Below are positions 8,818 through 17,418 of a stretch of DNA of 33,216 nucleotides, in pieces (positions within the stretch are counted from its first letter, which is position 1; the number at the start of each line of letters is the position of its first letter). The position numbers were made by a program, and so were the translations under genes. Origin of the DNA: Microcaldota archaeon (GTDB taxonomy: Archaea > Micrarchaeota > Micrarchaeia > Micrarchaeales > CABMGC01); assembly GCA_028867145.1 (NCBI GenBank), contig JAGWGX010000007.1, forward strand, positions 1 through 33,216, read 5' to 3'. The notes below the pieces were generated by a model that searched no databases, had not been told where the DNA came from, and saw nothing but the letters and a program-made list of their open reading frames with translations.

Positions 8818-9486
8818 ATGGTTGTAGAGGACATAAACTTCTTGGACATGGCGTGCCTGCTCAAAATCGGGCCGGATACAGTCATGGAAAGGTTCGGCGG
8901 GCTGATAAACACTAGCTTCTTTGACGCCTCAACAATCGCTGGAACACTCAAGCAAAAGGGGCTAATCGAGTTCACCAATGATTATCCAGGGCCAAACGGG
9001 ATTCTGGTCACAACTGCAGGAAAGACGCTCATTACTGAGGCAGAGACGAAGAGCGCGGAGCCGTTTGACGCGCTTGACTCAACGATACTTGTGCAGATGT
9101 CAGGAGGAAAGAGGCTCCCATTTGAGCTTGCAAATTCACTTACGCTTAGAGGAAGGGACCTTGCATTTAGGCTCTACAAACTCTACAAGCAAAATTACAT
9201 AATCTACGACCTAAAGAACGGGGGCGTTGAGCTTCTTTTAACTGAAAGCGGATTTTTGAAGGTGAGGGAGGTGCAGCCAAACATGGCGCCAAACATCGGG
9301 CAGCAAAAGGCTGCTGCAAAGGCCGCAGGGATAGGGCCGATAGAGAAGATGCTGCAGGGCAATGCACAGCCGCAGCAGGATCCGAATGCAAAGAAGGGAA
9401 TGGGAAGGCTGCCGCTCATAATAGTTGCCATAATTGTAATCGTTGTAGTCGTGGTCCTTGCAAAGAAGTATGTTCTCGGAGGATGA
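8818..9486 (+). CDS. Tail-anchored protein with HTH-like N-terminal region
   Basis: ORF track starts at TTG 8815; ATG at 8818. Repeated helical/wing-like blocks (ASTIAGTLKQKGLIEFTNDYPGPNGILVTTAGKTLI; LAFRLYKLYKQNYIIYDLKNGGVELLLTESGFL), Gln/Ala-rich linker, C-terminal TM LPLIIVAIIVIVVVVVLAKKYVLGG. Confidence 0.7.
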   Translation: MVVEDINFLDMACLLKIGPDTVMERFGGLINTSFFDASTIAGTLKQKGLIEFTNDYPGPNGILVTTAGKTLITEAETKSAEPFDALDSTILVQMSGGKRLPFELANSLTLRGRDLAFRLYKLYKQNYIIYDLKNGGVELLLTESGFLKVREVQPNMAPNIGQQKAAAKAAGIGPIEKMLQGNAQPQQDPNAKKGMGRLPLIIVAIIVIVVVVVLAKKYVLGG

Positions 9487-10103
9487 ATATGGAGCTCATG
9501 GAGTATGGTGCGGCTGCAAAGCTTGTCAACTCCTACAAAATAAATAGCATCGAGAGCAAATACGTTAAGAATGCGCAGGAGGCGCTCTTATTTTCAAAGG
9601 GCAAGAAGATTGTGCTAAAGGTGCTCTCAGGCAAGGCGCTGCACAAATCCAAGATGGGCCTTGTCAAGGTTGGACTTGAAAACCAAAAAGAGATGGAGGC
9701 CGCGTTCAGCGATCTTTCAAAGAAAGGGAAAAAGTTTGCGCCTTACAAGATCATCGCGCAGAAGATGGCGCCAGGCGGAGTTGAGATAATAGTAGGGGGC
9801 AGGAACGACGCGCAGTTTGGAAAGATGATACTACTTGGTCTTGGAGGTATTTACGTTGAGACATTTAGGGACTTTGCGCTGCGCGCATGCCCAATAACAA
9901 GGTTCGATGCCAAGTCGATGATAGCGCAGCTAAAATCAAAGAAAGTTGTAACTTACAATGGAAAAATGGAGGCCCAGCTTGAGGAGCTCCTCTTGAAAAC
10001 ATCGAAGCTTCTTGTCGCAACCAAGCTTGAGGAGCTTGATTTAAACCCCGTTATAATTAGGGAGGATGGATACGATGTCGTGGACATCAGGGTGCTGAGG
10101 TAA
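9483..10103 (+). CDS. ADP-forming acetyl/acyl-CoA synthetase, beta subunit (ATP-grasp)
   Basis: KIVLKVLSGKALHKSKMGLVKVGL, MAPGGVEIIVGGRNDAQFGKMILLGLGGIYVE, LEELDLNPVII; adjacent alpha subunit. Confidence 0.93.
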   Translation: MNMELMEYGAAAKLVNSYKINSIESKYVKNAQEALLFSKGKKIVLKVLSGKALHKSKMGLVKVGLENQKEMEAAFSDLSKKGKKFAPYKIIAQKMAPGGVEIIVGGRNDAQFGKMILLGLGGIYVETFRDFALRACPITRFDAKSMIAQLKSKKVVTYNGKMEAQLEELLLKTSKLLVATKLEELDLNPVIIREDGYDVVDIRVLR

Positions 10104-10107
10104 GAGC

Positions 10108-11496
10108 ATGGCAAAAAGAAAAATAGATCTGGGTCCGATGCTAAAGCCAAAGAGCGTTGCGATAATTGGGGCCTCAAACAATCCGGACAAAGTCGGACAT
10201 GTGATACTAAACAACTACGTTGAAGGGGGATATCAGGGAAAGATTTACCCTGTAAACAAAGATTCTGATTTGATAATGGGAATGAAGGCATACAAAAGCG
10301 TGAGGGACATTCGCGAGCCGATAGATCTTGCGGTGATTGCAGTGCCTGCGCCAGTAGTCCCTATGGTCCTTGAAGAATGCGGAAAGGCGAAGGTTAAGTC
10401 GGTTGTAGTCGTAAGCGGTGGATTTGCAGAGACAGGAAACGTGGAGCTGCAATCGCAGATAGTCAAGATTGCAGACAAGTACCAAATGTCAATGATGGGG
10501 CCTAACTGCCTTGGCGTTATGGACCCGAGGGCGAGGAGTGACACGATGTTTCTGCCAACATATAAACTCAGCAAGCCAAAAATTGGAGGAGTGAGCTTTG
10601 TTTCGCAAAGCGGGGCGGTTGGAAGCACTGTACTAGACCTAATTGGAAAGGAGGGATTTGGGTTATCAAAGTTTCTTTCATACGGAAATGCCGCGCAGGT
10701 CGATGAGGTCGACATCTTGGAGTACCTCATGCACGATGAAGAAACAAAAGTGATTATAGTCTACCTTGAAGGCGCGAAGAGGGGCAGGGAGTTCCTTGAA
10801 ATGGGGAAGAGGGTTAGCAAGATCAAGCCAGTTGTGATAATTAAGGGGGGCGTGACAGAGGCGGGGGCCGCGGCAGCCCATTCGCACACTGCATCACTTG
10901 CAGGGAGTCATGAAGCATACGACGCGGTCTTTAGACAGTGTGGATTTTCAATAGCTCATGATCTTGATGATCTGCTTTACTTTGGGAAGGCATTTGCAAC
11001 AGAGCCGATGCCAAAGGGGAATCGTGTCGCAATAATAACAAATGGGGGAGGCACAGGAGTTCTAACAACCGATGCGGTTTACAACAGTGGGCTGAAAATG
11101 GCAGAGTACAGCAAGGAAACAGCAAAGTCGCTAAAGAAGAGTATGCCGATGACAGTGAATGTTAGAAACCCGCTAGATGTTGTGGGCGATGCTGACGTAA
11201 AGAGGTATGAAGATGCTCTCATGGCAATCTCAGGCGACCCAAACATTGACATGATAATCGTGATTGCGCTCTTTCAGACTCCAGGGGCAGATGAAAAGCT
11301 TGCTCAGAAGCTCATTGAATACAAAAGAAAGATGGACAAGCCAATGATAGTGATTAGCGCAGGGTCGCAGTACACCGAGGAGCGCAAGATCTTGATGGAG
11401 AATGAGGGACTGCCGGTTTATGATTCGCCTACAGCTGCGGCAAACTCTCTTGCAGAGTTGCTCAAGTACTCGAATTACAGAAAGGGCATAGTCTAA
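10108..11496 (+). CDS. ADP-forming acetyl/acyl-CoA synthetase, alpha subunit
   Basis: PKSVAIIGASNNPDKVGHVILNNYVEGGYQGKIYPVN, MMGPNCLGVMDP, SQSGAVGSTVLD, HSHTASLAGSHEAYDAVFRQCG. Confidence 0.95.
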   Translation: MAKRKIDLGPMLKPKSVAIIGASNNPDKVGHVILNNYVEGGYQGKIYPVNKDSDLIMGMKAYKSVRDIREPIDLAVIAVPAPVVPMVLEECGKAKVKSVVVVSGGFAETGNVELQSQIVKIADKYQMSMMGPNCLGVMDPRARSDTMFLPTYKLSKPKIGGVSFVSQSGAVGSTVLDLIGKEGFGLSKFLSYGNAAQVDEVDILEYLMHDEETKVIIVYLEGAKRGREFLEMGKRVSKIKPVVIIKGGVTEAGAAAAHSHTASLAGSHEAYDAVFRQCGFSIAHDLDDLLYFGKAFATEPMPKGNRVAIITNGGGTGVLTTDAVYNSGLKMAEYSKETAKSLKKSMPMTVNVRNPLDVVGDADVKRYEDALMAISGDPNIDMIIVIALFQTPGADEKLAQKLIEYKRKMDKPMIVISAGSQYTEERKILMENEGLPVYDSPTAAANSLAELLKYSNYRKGIV

Positions 11497-12714
11497 TTAC
11501 TCCTCAAAAAGTTGGACCATCAACTCGTTTAGGATCTTTTCTTTCTTCTCTCCTGAGCTTAGGATATCAAAGAGCTCCGTTGGGTTCTTCTTTAGGGTGT
11601 ACTCACTCTTCTTTAGGCATTCAAGGAAGATGCTAAGCCCGTAATCACGAATTGAGATGTTCTCGAAGGCGCCCTTCCTCAGGGATTCTAGTTCCGCGTC
11701 GGACTCCCTGTCCTCCACCTTCCCCTTGCTGATCTCGACAACGGCGCTTTTGTCATAGCGCTTTAGCAGCTCCATGAAATCAAGGTCCGCGTTTTTGTAG
11801 CCGGACTTTAGCTCACCGTCCAGGACGATTCTAATTATCGGCTTTACCTTTGACTTTGCAATGAGCCGCTCTATCTTCTCGGAAACTTCCTGTGAGATCT
11901 CGCGGGGCTCGCGTCCCTTGACGCTCACCTTCTCAACATGGAAGTCCCTCGACTCGATTTTTACGAACTCGTACCTTAGCGTCTTTGTGTCAAATATGAA
12001 GAACCCTTTTTGCTCAACCTCACCATCCTTGAGCTGCGTAAGAACCGTGCTCCCTGGGATCAAGAAAGGCCTTCCAAAAACTTTGTGCTCAAGCCTGCTG
12101 TGTATGTGGCCGTCAACATAGAGGTCGAATCCCTTTGGAAGCTCCTCGTAGTTTATAAAATCCGCGCTGAACGGAAGTATCTCGTAGATTGACTGATGGA
12201 ACATGAAGATGTTGAATGCGCCCGCAACAGGGGTAGGATTGAGCTCCTTTAGCGTCTCTCGCACCTTCTCTTCAGCAAGTCCGCCCAGTGCAAAGACTGC
12301 GACCTTCTCTCCGTCCTTCTCTATCTCCACTGTTGCATCACTTGCGTCAACAAGCAGGCCCGCAAGCCCCAAAAGTTCAACCGAGTTGCCAGCATTCTGG
12401 GCCCTTCGCTCGTGAGTCCCAGGTATTGCAATTATCGGAAGGTCTGTGTGAATTCTCTTGCCCCCGCGATATGCGACGACCTTGGCTTCCCACTTCTTTT
12501 TTGTTGCAGCCATGAAAAGATTTACGCCCTGCGCAAGAAACTCGAGCCTTGGATTTCGAACGTCGAAAATGTCACCAGGGATAATCATCATATCGCTAAG
12601 CTCTGCGGCTTTTTTCATCGCCTCTTCTGCCTGGATGTATGCATCATCCACGAATCTCTCATATCCTAAGTGAAAATCTGAGAGAATTGCAATCTTCAAA
12701 GTATCATTCCTCAA
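11497..12714 (-). CDS. mre11: DNA double-strand break repair nuclease Mre11
   Basis: LKIAILSDFHLGYERFVDDAYIQAEEAM, DMMIIPGDIFDVRNPRLE, IAIPGTHERR, FDLYVDGHIHSRLEH, IPGSTVLTQL. Confidence 0.9.
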   Translation of the reverse strand: MRNDTLKIAILSDFHLGYERFVDDAYIQAEEAMKKAAELSDMMIIPGDIFDVRNPRLEFLAQGVNLFMAATKKKWEAKVVAYRGGKRIHTDLPIIAIPGTHERRAQNAGNSVELLGLAGLLVDASDATVEIEKDGEKVAVFALGGLAEEKVRETLKELNPTPVAGAFNIFMFHQSIYEILPFSADFINYEELPKGFDLYVDGHIHSRLEHKVFGRPFLIPGSTVLTQLKDGEVEQKGFFIFDTKTLRYEFVKIESRDFHVEKVSVKGREPREISQEVSEKIERLIAKSKVKPIIRIVLDGELKSGYKNADLDFMELLKRYDKSAVVEISKGKVEDRESDAELESLRKGAFENISIRDYGLSIFLECLKKSEYTLKKNPTELFDILSSGEKKEKILNELMVQLFEE

Positions 12715-13705
12715 GTTTTTGGCGCAGCTGCGAAATTATCTTGTCGACCGCCTTCTTCGCATTTGCCTTCCCCGGCCCATAAGCACCTGCTGCGCCAGAG
12801 TGCCCGCCGCCGTGGCCATTGATTATTCCCTCAATTCCCTGCATCATCTTTCCAAGATGTACGGAGAGTGTTTTGTCAAGTGGGGGCTTTAGACGCGCGG
12901 AGATTGAAACCTCCTTTTCCCCGATCTGCCAAAAGACCGAGGCGTCAGCGCCCACCTTCATCGCCTCTTCAGCTGCAATGCTTGCGTGTATTGAGGAGGT
13001 TCCGGTTATGAGAAGATAGTTTCCTATCACTTCTGCATTTGCGGAGGTTAGGTCCTTTAGTGCGGTCAATCTATTTTGCGCAGGCACCCTGTCCGCAAAC
13101 TCCTCCATGAACCTTGAGTAGCTAATTCCGCCGCTCTCAAGAAGCTCTGAAATCTGTCTGAACGTGAGTGCATGCATGTTGTGGAAGTCAAATGAGTCAG
13201 CAATGATACCGCTCAGCAGCGCAACTGCAACATCGCGGCTTGGCCTGACCCCCAGCTTGTTTATTATAGAGTAGACAAGGCTTGATGTGGAGTTGAAGCT
13301 CTCGTCATTGAAGAGGGTGGCCTTTGACTTTTCTTCCTTGTGTGGAAGGTGGTGGTCGATGAATAGAATTGGCTTTTTCAAGGTGCTAAGCTTTTCCTCA
13401 AATGGGCCAAGAGCCTCGAAATTGTTTGCGTCCACGACTATCACCCCAAAGAGATCCCTTGGCATTTTTCCGGTTAGCAGCTCTGGTTTATTTGAGAGGC
13501 TGTCGAGAACCCTCCTTGAGGTGCTTGTGACAAAATCTGGGGTTGCAACAACTGAGTTGGAGAGATAGCTTTGAAGCCCTAGCGCCGCGCCTATGCAGTC
13601 GCGGTCGCCCATAGAGTGGAAGGTTATTAGGAATTTTTGCTCTTTGTTTTGGATAAGGAAATTTAGAAGGTCGTTAAATCCAATTTCGGTTGCCAAAAAT
13701 CTCAC
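12704..13705 (-). CDS. DHH/DHHA1 family phosphoesterase (NrnA/RecJ-like)
   Basis: LITFHSMGDRDCIGAALGL, GVIVVDANN, ILFIDHH, and C-terminal GHGGGHSGAAGAYG (DHHA1). Confidence 0.9.
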   Translation of the reverse strand: MRFLATEIGFNDLLNFLIQNKEQKFLITFHSMGDRDCIGAALGLQSYLSNSVVATPDFVTSTSRRVLDSLSNKPELLTGKMPRDLFGVIVVDANNFEALGPFEEKLSTLKKPILFIDHHLPHKEEKSKATLFNDESFNSTSSLVYSIINKLGVRPSRDVAVALLSGIIADSFDFHNMHALTFRQISELLESGGISYSRFMEEFADRVPAQNRLTALKDLTSANAEVIGNYLLITGTSSIHASIAAEEAMKVGADASVFWQIGEKEVSISARLKPPLDKTLSVHLGKMMQGIEGIINGHGGGHSGAAGAYGPGKANAKKAVDKIISQLRQKLEE

Positions 13706-14064
13706 TGTTGCATCGTGTTTGAAACCTGAGTTATCTTGTCCCTGAGTGTCTTCTCCCTTGACTTATAGTCGTTAAGCTGCTTGTTCACGGACTGGATCCT
13801 AACTTCCCCAGACTCGCTCTTCTCGGAGATGTTCTTGAGCGCGACATCCTTCTTTGCCTCGACTATAACTCCGCCGACTGTCACATACACCTTGCCTGTC
13901 GACTTCTCGACCTCCTCCTTTGCGGTCTGCAGCTCGTTTTTTTGTATCGCAAGCTGCTCCACCTGCATAGAAAGGGCCCTGATTTGCTCCTGAATCATCT
14001 GGTAGTCCCTTAGCATCTTCTCAACTTCCTGTGGGGAAGGCTTTGCATTTGCTTGTTCTGGCAT
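13702..14064 (-). CDS. pfdB: Prefoldin subunit beta
   Basis: Coiled coil EVEKMLRDYQMIQEQIRALSMQVEQLAIQKNELQTAKEEVEKSTGKVYVTVGGVIVEAKKDVALKNISEKSE; typical length. Confidence 0.85.
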   Translation of the reverse strand: MPEQANAKPSPQEVEKMLRDYQMIQEQIRALSMQVEQLAIQKNELQTAKEEVEKSTGKVYVTVGGVIVEAKKDVALKNISEKSESGEVRIQSVNKQLNDYKSREKTLRDKITQVSNTMQQ

Positions 14065-14068
14065 ATTA

Positions 14069-14779
14069 TCATTCTCGTTTTGTGTTGTTAATCATTTCTT
14101 GCAGTACGTCTTCTTTTGTTATAGTAATTTTGTTTGCAAAATCTACGATTACATTAGCAAGGGCCTTGTCATATTTTTCGGCGTCGGAAGAGAATTTTAT
14201 TGTGAGTTTGTATCTTCCATTTAGGTAAACTTTGCCACCATCTTCAACATATACATCAATACCCGTGAAAATATTCTTGTCGTAGTTTCCAAATATTATG
14301 TGATCAGTATCAGTTCTCCCCTTTTCTTTTTGATCAGAAATGGCGACATAACGCAAAGGCGCTTCAGTTTTAGACCCTAGTTCGTCTACGGGAAATGCTT
14401 TCTTTATTGTATTCAGAAGTCCCTGAGATACTGCTTGCCTTAACAAGGCATGATCAAGAGATTTACTGTATGAAATAGTTATGGTACTTACACGTCTGAC
14501 CTCAGTGTTTATATTTGGAACATCAAAAAACCTGTCTTCATATTTGCCAGTATAACCAAGTTCCAGGAATCTTTTCTCCTTCGCCAAATCAATTAACGTC
14601 GAGCTAAATTCAACACCGGAATTTAGGACTTCGTCTAGATTTGGACCTGAAAGAGAACCATCTTTTTCTATTTTTAAACCGCTGCGTAGCGGCTCCACAA
14701 TATTTAGGGCACCTAGAGGGGATTTATCAACTCCCTCTAAATTTCCCTTTTTTGACTTTCGTGTAAAGAGTTTCATCAA
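14069..14779 (-). CDS. Hypothetical protein (236 aa)
   Basis: Long uninterrupted ORF with its own upstream AT-rich promoter-like region; no family recognised. Looks less codon-biased and more AT-rich than its neighbours. Confidence 0.7.
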   Translation of the reverse strand: MMKLFTRKSKKGNLEGVDKSPLGALNIVEPLRSGLKIEKDGSLSGPNLDEVLNSGVEFSSTLIDLAKEKRFLELGYTGKYEDRFFDVPNINTEVRRVSTITISYSKSLDHALLRQAVSQGLLNTIKKAFPVDELGSKTEAPLRYVAISDQKEKGRTDTDHIIFGNYDKNIFTGIDVYVEDGGKVYLNGRYKLTIKFSSDAEKYDKALANVIVDFANKITITKEDVLQEMINNTKRE

Positions 14780-14840
14780 ACCGTAGATATATGCACTTGA
14801 AGTATTATACTTCTTTCTTTTGAGGCCAAAAAGAGGGAGA

Positions 14841-15227
14841 TTACGTTGGTTGAGCCACTTTTGCGCTGACCTCCGCGCACTCTAGCTCCTTTATGTACTC
14901 CTTCCTCTCCGAGATTGCCCCGTCCTTGTCGTAGATAAAGAGCGTGACCTTGATCTTGTAGATTTCAGGGTAGGTGTCGCTGCCTGCATAGACCTTCACC
15001 CGCTTCTCGCGTTGCTCTCCGGAAGATAGTATTCCGATTAGCGCCTTTGCGGTAGAGAGGTTCTTGTCGGGTGCGAGCGATAGTGGGGCCGGAACCTCGT
15101 AGACGGCCTCAACCCAGTAAGGCTCGGCGCTCTTTGTGGAAAGCGAGAGGTTTAGCTCAAGCTCCGTGTAGGAGAACGGCCGTATCCTCTCAGGGACAAT
15201 AGAGACCGCAGCTTCCATCTCGGGCAT
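14841..15227 (-). CDS. Hypothetical protein, predicted all-beta (possible Ig-like domain)
   Basis: 128 aa; alternating beta-type pattern (AAVSIVPERIRPFSYTELELNLSLS...YKIKVTLFIYDKDGAI...), no signal peptide. Confidence 0.6.
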   Translation of the reverse strand: MPEMEAAVSIVPERIRPFSYTELELNLSLSTKSAEPYWVEAVYEVPAPLSLAPDKNLSTAKALIGILSSGEQREKRVKVYAGSDTYPEIYKIKVTLFIYDKDGAISERKEYIKELECAEVSAKVAQPT

Positions 15228-15290
15228 GATTTAACTTGGATGCCACCCTTTAATTATCTTGCGAGCAGGTCGCATTTATATAATTTAATG

Positions 15291-15308
15291 ACGCTAGAAG
15301 AGTAGCGT
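15291..15308. promoter_or_regulatory. Perfect 6-bp inverted repeat ACGCTA-GAAGAG-TAGCGT between a TATA-like box and the 15315 start codon
   Basis: TATA-like cgcatttatataatttaatg at ~15271-15290, then the palindrome, then ATG at 15315. Confidence 0.5.
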
Positions 15309-15314
15309 GTTGAC

Positions 15315-15779
15315 ATGGAGCTAAACGAGGCCTCGCTCATCGAATCCGAGATAATGCTCAGGAACCTCAGGATGACAAAGGAGGTGCTCGAGACTAGGCG
15401 CTCGATTGCAAGGTGGCTCGCGCTCTCACTTGGAGTGATAAACCCTGGGGAGTCAAGGCTCAGCGCGGTTGCGGTGCTAGATGCGATGATAAACTTCCAG
15501 TTTGTGAGGTCAATTGATCCAAACTACGCGGATTTGGAAAAGTATATTAATGACAATTGGGAACTCATGAATGAGAAGACCCTAAGGTACCATCTGCTCA
15601 AGCTAAAGAACATGGGCCTAATTGAGAACAGCAAGGGAAAGTTCTACTTCAGGCCCCCAAGCTTTGGGGACCGCTTTGACGCAAGCGCCTGGGCGACCAA
15701 GCTCTTTGAGGAGGAGCACAGGCAGATTGCTACAAAGATTGGGGATGCGATTAAAGAACTAAAAAATAAGCAACAGTGA
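15315..15779 (+). CDS. Winged-helix/HTH domain protein
   Basis: 154 aa; SRLSAVAVLDAMINFQFV..., NEKTLRYHLLKLKNMGLIENSKGKFYFRPPSFGDRF is a wHTH recognition helix and wing. Confidence 0.7.
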   Translation: MELNEASLIESEIMLRNLRMTKEVLETRRSIARWLALSLGVINPGESRLSAVAVLDAMINFQFVRSIDPNYADLEKYINDNWELMNEKTLRYHLLKLKNMGLIENSKGKFYFRPPSFGDRFDASAWATKLFEEEHRQIATKIGDAIKELKNKQQ

Positions 15780-15783
15780 TCTT

Positions 15784-17418
15784 ATGAATAAGGAATGGAT
15801 TTTTTGGGCATTACTTGTGGTGGTGATCGTCTCAGTATCGCTGTACATCAGGCTGTATAGCACGCAGACGATCTCGATGTTTGTGAGCATAGCAAACCCA
15901 AGCTCTGCAAACGTGGTTTATCCATTCCAGAACATCGCACTGCCAATAACAGTCACAAACAACGGCCAGAGCGCGATAACAGGGCTCGTCTTTTCGGTAA
16001 TCTCGAACGGAAACAACTCTAAGGCATACCAGCTGACAATCCCTGTGGGAAAGAGCGTTAGCATAAACTACAACTTCACTCCGTCCTACTCTGGCAAGTA
16101 CAACGTGACGGTGATTGCGGATCCTGCAAAACTATACAGCGTTGCGAACAGGAACGGCGCCAAAAACCAGACGACCGTGACAGTAGCATCGCAGAGCGCT
16201 GCAGCGCCATACAAGCTGCTGCCTGCACGCAACACAACAGACTACGGAACGCTAAATTTGGCAAGGGGAGGATTTGTGGCATCGAGCTTCATCTACTCAT
16301 CGTATTCAATACCGACATTCGCGACGACCAGCACATATGACAAGTTCATCTACTCAGTTCTCAACTTAACCCAGACATACATCAGAAATGTCTCAACTGC
16401 TTATGCGACTTATGGAAATGGAGACTTTGCTTACTCGGTTTGGATCAGGGGATATGTGGTTCCTGGAATCTTTGGAATCGCAGGGGCTGCGCAGGGATAC
16501 GCGATAACTAATTATACAATTGGCGCAAATCGCGTGATGCTTGCAAAGATTTCAAACTCGACCACCCTTTGCAGCTGGTATGAGCAGGGATGGATAAAGA
16601 GTGTTGTCTATCGCAACGCCTCAAACTCGTGCCTTAGGATCTACAACAAGACAATAGCGACATTAAATGCCTCGATTAGCTCTGCAAATGCGACAGTTTA
16701 TGCAAAGCTTGCGTCTGCAACAAACAGCACAATAATCGGAAACTACAGCGGTTCTGGCAAGGGAGTAAGCAGCTACTCGGCGCTCTCTCTGGTCGGGCCT
16801 AAGTTCTCACTTACAAGGGTCTCGGTAAACAGCACACAGGCAAGCAAGTGCTACGGGATCGTGAGCACGGTGAATGGAACAACGTACTGCAGCGTCTATT
16901 TGCTTCCTGCAACAGGAACGGTAAGCGGATTTGCGCTGATAAAGACGATGGGATACATAGGAAAGTACAATGTCAGCGTCTTCTCATTGGTGAACAGCTC
17001 GAATGTTTTCCAGACAATCCCTCCCGACATTGCAACAATCAGGGGACTTGGGCTAAACGGAACAGCAAAAACATTTGCAAGCGGATTTGGAAATAGCTGC
17101 TCTTTCAATAGCACCATTTCGTGCAAGAACCCGAGCTTCCTAAACAGCACGCTTACGCTAAACCTCACAAACACCCTGAACTCGAGCATAAAGCTCAACT
17201 CGATTTCGTGCAGGGCTATAGGTGCCGGACTTAAGATAGCTCTAAACAAGACGCTTGTCGGAAAGGCCTCAACTAGCGTGAAGTCAACTTGCTACAATGC
17301 AGGAAATGTGATAAAGGGAGTTCCGCTCAACTTGCAGCTATACCTTCAGCTAAACTACACGGCGGTGAATATGACAAGGCTGATTGCAGGAAACGCGACT
17401 GTGAATATCATTTCCTAG
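15784..17418 (+). CDS. Large extracytoplasmic, N-sequon-rich surface protein with N-terminal TM anchor and CARDB-like beta domain
   Basis: [18 protein letters not shown]-terminal hydrophobic segment, then [40 protein letters not shown]...[12 protein letters not shown]; dozens of NxS/T sequons and several Cys pairs. Confidence 0.8.
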   Translation: MNKEWIFWALLVVVIVSVSLYIRLYSTQTISMFVSIANPSSANVVYPFQNIALPITVTNNGQSAITGLVFSVISNGNNSKAYQLTIPVGKSVSINYNFTPSYSGKYNVTVIADPAKLYSVANRNGAKNQTTVTVASQSAAAPYKLLPARNTTDYGTLNLARGGFVASSFIYSSYSIPTFATTSTYDKFIYSVLNLTQTYIRNVSTAYATYGNGDFAYSVWIRGYVVPGIFGIAGAAQGYAITNYTIGANRVMLAKISNSTTLCSWYEQGWIKSVVYRNASNSCLRIYNKTIATLNASISSANATVYAKLASATNSTIIGNYSGSGKGVSSYSALSLVGPKFSLTRVSVNSTQASKCYGIVSTVNGTTYCSVYLLPATGTVSGFALIKTMGYIGKYNVSVFSLVNSSNVFQTIPPDIATIRGLGLNGTAKTFASGFGNSCSFNSTISCKNPSFLNSTLTLNLTNTLNSSIKLNSISCRAIGAGLKIALNKTLVGKASTSVKSTCYNAGNVIKGVPLNLQLYLQLNYTAVNMTRLIAGNATVNIIS

